Source of the DNA: Clostridiales bacterium
GTDB lineage: Bacteria; Bacillota; Clostridia; Christensenellales; Pumilibacteraceae
Direction: 5' to 3'
Assembly: GCA_029070965.1 (NCBI GenBank)
Contig: JAIEBI010000057.1
Coordinates: 1 to 64,000 of the forward strand
Length of the DNA stretch: 64,000 nt
The notes beneath the pieces are model-generated. The model did not search any database, was not told the origin of the DNA, and worked only from the letters and a program-made list of their open reading frames with translations. Both the position numbers and the translations under genes were made by a program. Shown here piece by piece: positions 59,908 to 64,000 of this stretch (within the stretch, counting starts at the first letter, position 1; every line of letters begins with the position of its first letter).

Positions 59908-61113
59908 TTACAGCAATATTCCAAAGTAGGCTTCTACCGCCGCAACAAGCTCGGGCGGATAGCCGTCCGTTCCGTTGGCAAGCATATCCATGGCAAGCCC
60001 GTGGAAGTAATCGAAGTTTTCGCCGTACTGTGTTTCGCCGTCGATAATGGTGTTTCCGGGGGTTGCGGGATTGCCGCCGCCGGGGCCCTGAGAGGGCGGA
60101 ACAGGCATATCGTCGGGAATAGGCGAATCTTTGGGGTCGCCGTCCTTGTCGGAATTGTTGTCGTCCGGATGGTCTTTATCGTCGGGGTTTTTGTTCTTAT
60201 TGTCGGGGTCGTAGTAATAGTTGTAACCCAAGTCCGCTTCGTCGTCGTACTTGGCAAAAACCACGTTGACCGTCATATTTTTTTGAACGTTGTCCTTAGT
60301 GAACACAATAGGCTGATAGCCGGCCGCATTGGGGAAATACTCCACCCCATTTTCGTCTACCCACTTTTCAATATAATAGCCGTCGGCGATAACAGCCTTG
60401 GCAAACGCAGTACCGCCCTTTTCAACCTTGTCGGTCTTGGTCTTATCGGTGTTGTCCTCCGAACTGCTTACCAATATGGCTCCGTCTTCCGCATCACCGA
60501 TTTTTAATAATCCGCCGTCTTCCTCCCCACTCACCTTGTACGTAACGGTATAAGTGGGCGCGGTGGAGCCGGAGCCGGCGCCAAAGTTGCTGTCGCTGCA
60601 AAGCTCGTACAGCGTAGGGATAACGTCGTAATCGCTGAGCGCGGTAACAACGGCCATACCCGCGCCGAACGGACAAGCAATGCTCGCGGCGCAAATTATA
60701 GCGGTTGTAATTTTGGTTTTGATAAGCTGACCGCCGCTCTTTTTAACAGCCGCAGCAAAGGTCGCCGACGCGTCCTCGCGCTGGCGCCGAGCCATATACG
60801 AATCGTCGCCGCGAAGCTGGTACATAGTAATCATACGCTCGTCCAAGCCCGCGCGGTCGATACGCTTCATAACCTCCATATCGGTAAAGCTGAACACGAC
60901 AAAATAGAACAACAGCGCAGCGCCTATCCATGCGGCAACGCCCAGTCCCAATGACAGCCATAAGCCCTTAAACTCAAAAATCCAAGTAATAAAAGCCAGC
61001 AAAAACATAACGGCAAAGCCCGCGGCCATTCCGCAAAGTACGGACTTGATAATCCGCTCTTTTTGCAAGTCGTTTCGACACTTTTTAATTACTTCGGCTT
61101 GGGAAGTTTCCAT
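59908..61113 (-). CDS. Membrane protein with InlB-like and Asp/Pro-rich outer segments
   Basis: ATG 61113 (METSQAEVIKK) has GGAGAGG 8 nt upstream. The 401 residues have two membrane helices (about 25-70), a cytoplasmic part with METs and Arg-rich RRQREDASATFAAAVKKSG, and a third helix near 140. A divergent InlB-like beta repeat (VIADGYYIEKWVDENGVEYF), a low-complexity DDKDHPDDNNSDKD/Pro/Gly linker and a short helical end follow. I know no family. It is the first gene of the MoxR/vWA operon and may be a system-specific substrate or sensor. Confidence 0.75.
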   Translation of the reverse strand: METSQAEVIKKCRNDLQKERIIKSVLCGMAAGFAVMFLLAFITWIFEFKGLWLSLGLGVAAWIGAALLFYFVVFSFTDMEVMKRIDRAGLDERMITMYQLRGDDSYMARRQREDASATFAAAVKKSGGQLIKTKITTAIICAASIACPFGAGMAVVTALSDYDVIPTLYELCSDSNFGAGSGSTAPTYTVTYKVSGEEDGGLLKIGDAEDGAILVSSSEDNTDKTKTDKVEKGGTAFAKAVIADGYYIEKWVDENGVEYFPNAAGYQPIVFTKDNVQKNMTVNVVFAKYDDEADLGYNYYYDPDNKNKNPDDKDHPDDNNSDKDGDPKDSPIPDDMPVPPSQGPGGGNPATPGNTIIDGETQYGENFDYFHGLAMDMLANGTDGYPPELVAAVEAYFGILL

Positions 61114-61133
61114 AATTTTTACCTCTCCTATAT

Positions 61134-61162
61134 ATTGTACCACAATTAGCAAGCAATGTCAC
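61134..61162 (-). promoter_or_regulatory. Promoter of the MoxR/vWA/LRR operon
   Basis: GTGACA (61157-61162), 17 nt and TACAAT (61134-61139), about 20 nt upstream of the first ATG. Confidence 0.55.
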
Positions 61163-61196
61163 TCGAATTATGGCGGTTTGTATAAATTTTTTATGC

Positions 61197-61242
61197 AATA
61201 TAGCGCCCACCGCGGCATCTTTGCCGTGATAGACGCTATATT
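61197..61242. other. Nested hairpin after the LRR giant gene
   Basis: AATATAGCG/CGCTATATT encloses CGGCA/TGCCG. It lies about 60 nt after the LRR gene stop. The T-run is missing, so it may be a processing or weak termination structure. Confidence 0.45.
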
Positions 61243-61302
61243 ATTAACATTGCAGCAGTTGTTTGACGGAAATGATTGACCGATAATCGGCATTAAACCG
61301 TT

Positions 61303-64000
61303 TTACGGATTATTCACTTCGTTTTCAAACTTGCCTTCCGCATTGAGGAAGCCCTTTTCGGGCGACCAGTACCACACCCATTTGGCTTCGCACTTTAATA
61401 GCCATCTACTAGCCGACGTCCAAGCACTCGAAGGTCCGGGCAGGTCTACAACGTAAATCGTCATATCGCTACCCCAGTCTCTGAACGCATCATTTTGCGG
61501 TTTTACGGCATTGCCCAATATAAAGTTTTTCAGCTTAGGGCAATTCATAAAGGCGTTGTACAAGTTAGCGGCCGCGCTGTTGCCCGCGTCGTTGATGTCC
61601 CAAGTTACCGACGTCAATTCATTACAGCCGTTAAACGCGTCCCAGTAAACATAGGTCAATGAGGCCGGTAAAGAAATCGACGTAATTGCGGTGCCCGTAA
61701 ATGCGTACGAATCGATTTTGGCAAGCTTGCTTACCCCTTCCTCGTTTTTCTCGAACGTGACGCTTGCAAGGCTTGCGCAGTTGTAGAACGCGCCTGCGGG
61801 GTCTTTCCGACTGGCAAATGTGGTCGTTGCTTCGCCGCCGATTTCGGTGACGGTATAGGGAATGGATATTTCGGTAATGCTCGTACCCGCAAAAGCCAGC
61901 TTGGCGATTGACGTAAGCGCGCAGTTGCCGTCGGCGTCCTTTTCGAACGTAACTTCCGAAAGCGTAGACACGCCGTTGAAGCAGTTTATAGGTATAGCAG
62001 TCACCAACCGAGGAATCGATATAGACGTCAGCGCGGTGCCCTCAAACGAATAAGTACCGAAGGTCTTAAACGCGGTTTCGCCGTTTTCGTCCTTTTCAAA
62101 CGTTACCGTAGTAAGCGACGCACAGTTTTGGAATACCTTTGTAGCGAACGTCGTTACGGTTGCCGGAACAGAAATGCCGGTTAAGCCGGATTTTTCGAAT
62201 GCGCTGTCGTTGATTGTGGTGATAGCGGTCTTGCCCTCACTGTTCTTTGCAAAGGTCACCGTTTCAAGGTTTGTGCAATTACGGAACGCGTATCTCCAAA
62301 TGGCGGTAACGGTTGCGGGAATGGTAATGTGCGTTATTCCGCTGTTTTCGAACATCGTCGCGGGAATGTTTGTCGAATGGTCGGGCAAAATAACAGTTTC
62401 CAGCAACGGGCAATCGGCAAAGTGCCTCGCGTCGGAAGTGCTACCTATACCGCTTGTACCGTTAGCATAGTAAACAGTTATCGCACTGTCCTTTTCAAAC
62501 TCCACTCTTGTGAGCTTAGCGCATTGATAGAACGCATAGTATCTGAATTTGACAACGCTCTTGGGAATAACTATGCTCGTAATGGCGGTGTTTTGGAAGC
62601 AATATATGCCTATTTCGTTAAGCGCGGTGTTGCCCTCCTCGTCCTTGCCGAACACAACTTCGGCAAGCTCCGTGCAGTTGCGGAAGGCATAGTTTCCTAT
62701 AGTCGTAAGCGTGCTGGGAAGCACTATCTTTTTAAGGTTGGTTATGCCGTCGAACGCGTTATTGCCGATTGTTGTAACGCCCTCGGCAAGAGCCACGTAT
62801 TCGAGGTTTTCGTTCGCCTTTAACGCCGCCGCGGCGGTAGCCGCGTCGTTAAACACTAAGGTGCCGTCGATATAGGCGTCAAGCTCGCCGTATTTAAGCA
62901 CCGTATCGGCTTTGAGCATATCCTCCGCAAACGTTACGCCGCTGCCCGTGAAGGCGTCGATAGTTACCGTTGCGCCCGCAGGTAATGTAACTGCGGTAAG
63001 CGCCTCGTCGTCGGCGAACGCTCTGATACCGACCGTTACGCCGCTGCCGAGCGTTACCGAGCCGAGCTTGGCACAATTTTCAAACGCCGACTCGCCGATA
63101 ACAACGTTTTCGCCGACAGTTACCGAAACAAGCTCGGGGTTGTCGCCAAACGCCCAGTTGCCGATAGTGACGCCGCTTGCCAAGGTTACGGACGTAATGC
63201 CGCAAGCCTCGAACGCGCTTTCGCCTACCGTGAATCCGGCGAGAGATACGTTAAGCGCGCCCGCCCACTTGCTGCCCGCAAAGGCATAGTCGCCTATCTC
63301 CACAACGTCGTTGGGAATAGCAAACGCTCCCTCAATGCCGCCGGCGTATATCAACAATATGGATTTGTCGGCATTATACACAACATTGTTTTCCGAAACG
63401 TACGTGTCGTTACCGTCCTCAACCGTGAGCGAGGTTAGCTTGTCGCAGTATCTGAACGGATTGATACCCAAAGTCGTTACGCTCTTGGGAATGACTACCG
63501 ACGTAATGCCCGTGTTGTTGAACGCTCCAGCACCGATGGTTGCAAGCGCACAGTTGCCCTCCTCGTCCTTTTCGAACGCAATGGACGTAAATGACGAAAT
63601 ATTGGAGAACACGTATTGACCTATAGAGGTTACACTCTTGGGAATGCTTATCGCTTTTAGGGTGGTGCCTACAAACACATTTTTACCGATTGCGGTCAGC
63701 GCACAGTTGCCGTCCTCATCCTTTTCGAACGTTATCGTCTCAAGCGACGAGCTGCCGCCGAACGTATAATCGCTCAACGCCACAACGCTCTTGGGAATGC
63801 TGATCAAAGTAATGCCGGTGGCGTTGAACGCGCCTTCGCTCAACGTGGTCAGCGCGCAGTTGCCCTCGGCGTCCTTTTCGAACGTTACCGTGGTAAGGTC
63901 GGGATTGGTGCCGAACGCGTAGTTGCCAATAGTAACGACGCTCTTCGGAATAGTGATTGCCGTCAAGCCGGTTTTGTAGAACGCGTTCGCTCCGATAGTA
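61303..64000 (-). CDS. LRR_5 (BspA-type) giant surface protein, C-terminal part
   Basis: The frame stays open to the window edge. Before the tracked TTG it reads TIGANAFYKTG, so the N-terminus lies outside. Nearly 900 residues of LRR_5 repeats alternate with a spacer of the form FEKDEEGNCALTTIG that recurs more than ten times almost unchanged. A central block (residues about 240-330 of the visible part) has shorter repeats (SVTLGSGVTVGIRAFADDEA). The end, WVWYWSPEKGFLNAEGKFEN, lacks a sortase motif. It probably binds host or community surfaces. Confidence 0.9.
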   Translation of the reverse strand, partial: TIGANAFYKTGLTAITIPKSVVTIGNYAFGTNPDLTTVTFEKDAEGNCALTTLSEGAFNATGITLISIPKSVVALSDYTFGGSSSLETITFEKDEDGNCALTAIGKNVFVGTTLKAISIPKSVTSIGQYVFSNISSFTSIAFEKDEEGNCALATIGAGAFNNTGITSVVIPKSVTTLGINPFRYCDKLTSLTVEDGNDTYVSENNVVYNADKSILLIYAGGIEGAFAIPNDVVEIGDYAFAGSKWAGALNVSLAGFTVGESAFEACGITSVTLASGVTIGNWAFGDNPELVSVTVGENVVIGESAFENCAKLGSVTLGSGVTVGIRAFADDEALTAVTLPAGATVTIDAFTGSGVTFAEDMLKADTVLKYGELDAYIDGTLVFNDAATAAAALKANENLEYVALAEGVTTIGNNAFDGITNLKKIVLPSTLTTIGNYAFRNCTELAEVVFGKDEEGNTALNEIGIYCFQNTAITSIVIPKSVVKFRYYAFYQCAKLTRVEFEKDSAITVYYANGTSGIGSTSDARHFADCPLLETVILPDHSTNIPATMFENSGITHITIPATVTAIWRYAFRNCTNLETVTFAKNSEGKTAITTINDSAFEKSGLTGISVPATVTTFATKVFQNCASLTTVTFEKDENGETAFKTFGTYSFEGTALTSISIPRLVTAIPINCFNGVSTLSEVTFEKDADGNCALTSIAKLAFAGTSITEISIPYTVTEIGGEATTTFASRKDPAGAFYNCASLASVTFEKNEEGVSKLAKIDSYAFTGTAITSISLPASLTYVYWDAFNGCNELTSVTWDINDAGNSAAANLYNAFMNCPKLKNFILGNAVKPQNDAFRDWGSDMTIYVVDLPGPSSAWTSASRWLLKCEAKWVWYWSPEKGFLNAEGKFENEVNNP

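Noticed and set aside
61303-64000. Regular DNA repeats that might be a CRISPR array
   Set aside because: The periodicity follows LRR_5 protein repeats in one open frame, with no conserved palindromic repeat or unique spacers and no cas genes.

Overview
The window is chromosomal DNA of a spore-forming clostridial Firmicute, probably an uncultured gut-type lineage. Evidence for this is the sporulation genes yabP, yabQ and a SipL-like DUF3794-LysM protein, the gene order rpmG-secE-nusG-rplK-rplA-rplJ-rplL, strong AGGAGG-type ribosome sites, sigma-A promoters near TTGACA-17-TATAAT, and many large LRR_5 (BspA-type) surface proteins. Most genes have a moderate GC content. A block around 27.3-29.4 kb is clearly AT-rich and looks acquired.

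Layout. 0-9 kb (minus strand): a partial lipoprotein, a GH2-family protein that has lost its catalytic residues, ispE, the SipL-like spore coat factor, tex, and the yabP-yabQ pair. 9-18.9 kb: mgtE, a small basic protein, a phosphate transporter with a ribokinase-type kinase, then a long structured leader before a heterodimeric ABC exporter, cysK and a small membrane protein. 18.9-21.4 kb: a divergent Cys-rich protein/Xre regulator pair and an LRR lipoprotein. 21.5-25.2 kb: the ribosomal protein/NusG/SecE operon with its L10 leader. 25.4-29.4 kb: a lipoprotein, tRNA-Glu(TTC), a frameshifted small gene and a TIGR04141/DUF6119 protein. 29.5-33.8 kb: an ECF sigma factor/papain-like protease/membrane protein operon, a free-standing Spo0A-type DNA-binding domain, malic enzyme and a TIGR04076 protein. 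33.9-43.3 kb: a very large hybrid sensor kinase, an orphan D12 adenine methylase, and a LysR-controlled redox/hydrolase cluster. 43.4-49.9 kb: cysteine desulfidase, proS and a membrane-anchored transglutaminase-like protein. 49.9-61.1 kb: one tightly coupled operon of a membrane protein, MoxR, DUF58, a BatA-like vWA protein, a dual-vWA protein and an LRR lipoprotein. 61.3 kb to the end: a partial LRR_5 giant.

How it fits together. Several clusters act at the cell surface: the MoxR/vWA operon ends in a secreted LRR lipoprotein and is followed by another LRR giant, while the transglutaminase-like protein and the ECF/protease operon are also envelope functions. The sporulation group at 4-9 kb has a perfect 0A box upstream of the SipL-like gene and a sigma-E-like promoter before yabP.

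Most notable observations: (1) a nearly 290-nt three-way-junction leader RNA, with a consensus promoter, whose closing helix abuts the start codon of the ABC exporter; (2) at least five genes whose consensus promoter places the start codon only 6-7 nt after the -10 box with no ribosome-binding site, which suggests leaderless mRNAs; (3) a Spo0A effector domain without a receiver; (4) the ECF/C39-like protease operon and the MoxR/vWA/LRR operon as candidate little-described envelope systems. No tools were used. All family assignments come from reading motifs, and all RNA structures come from reading complementary segments by eye.
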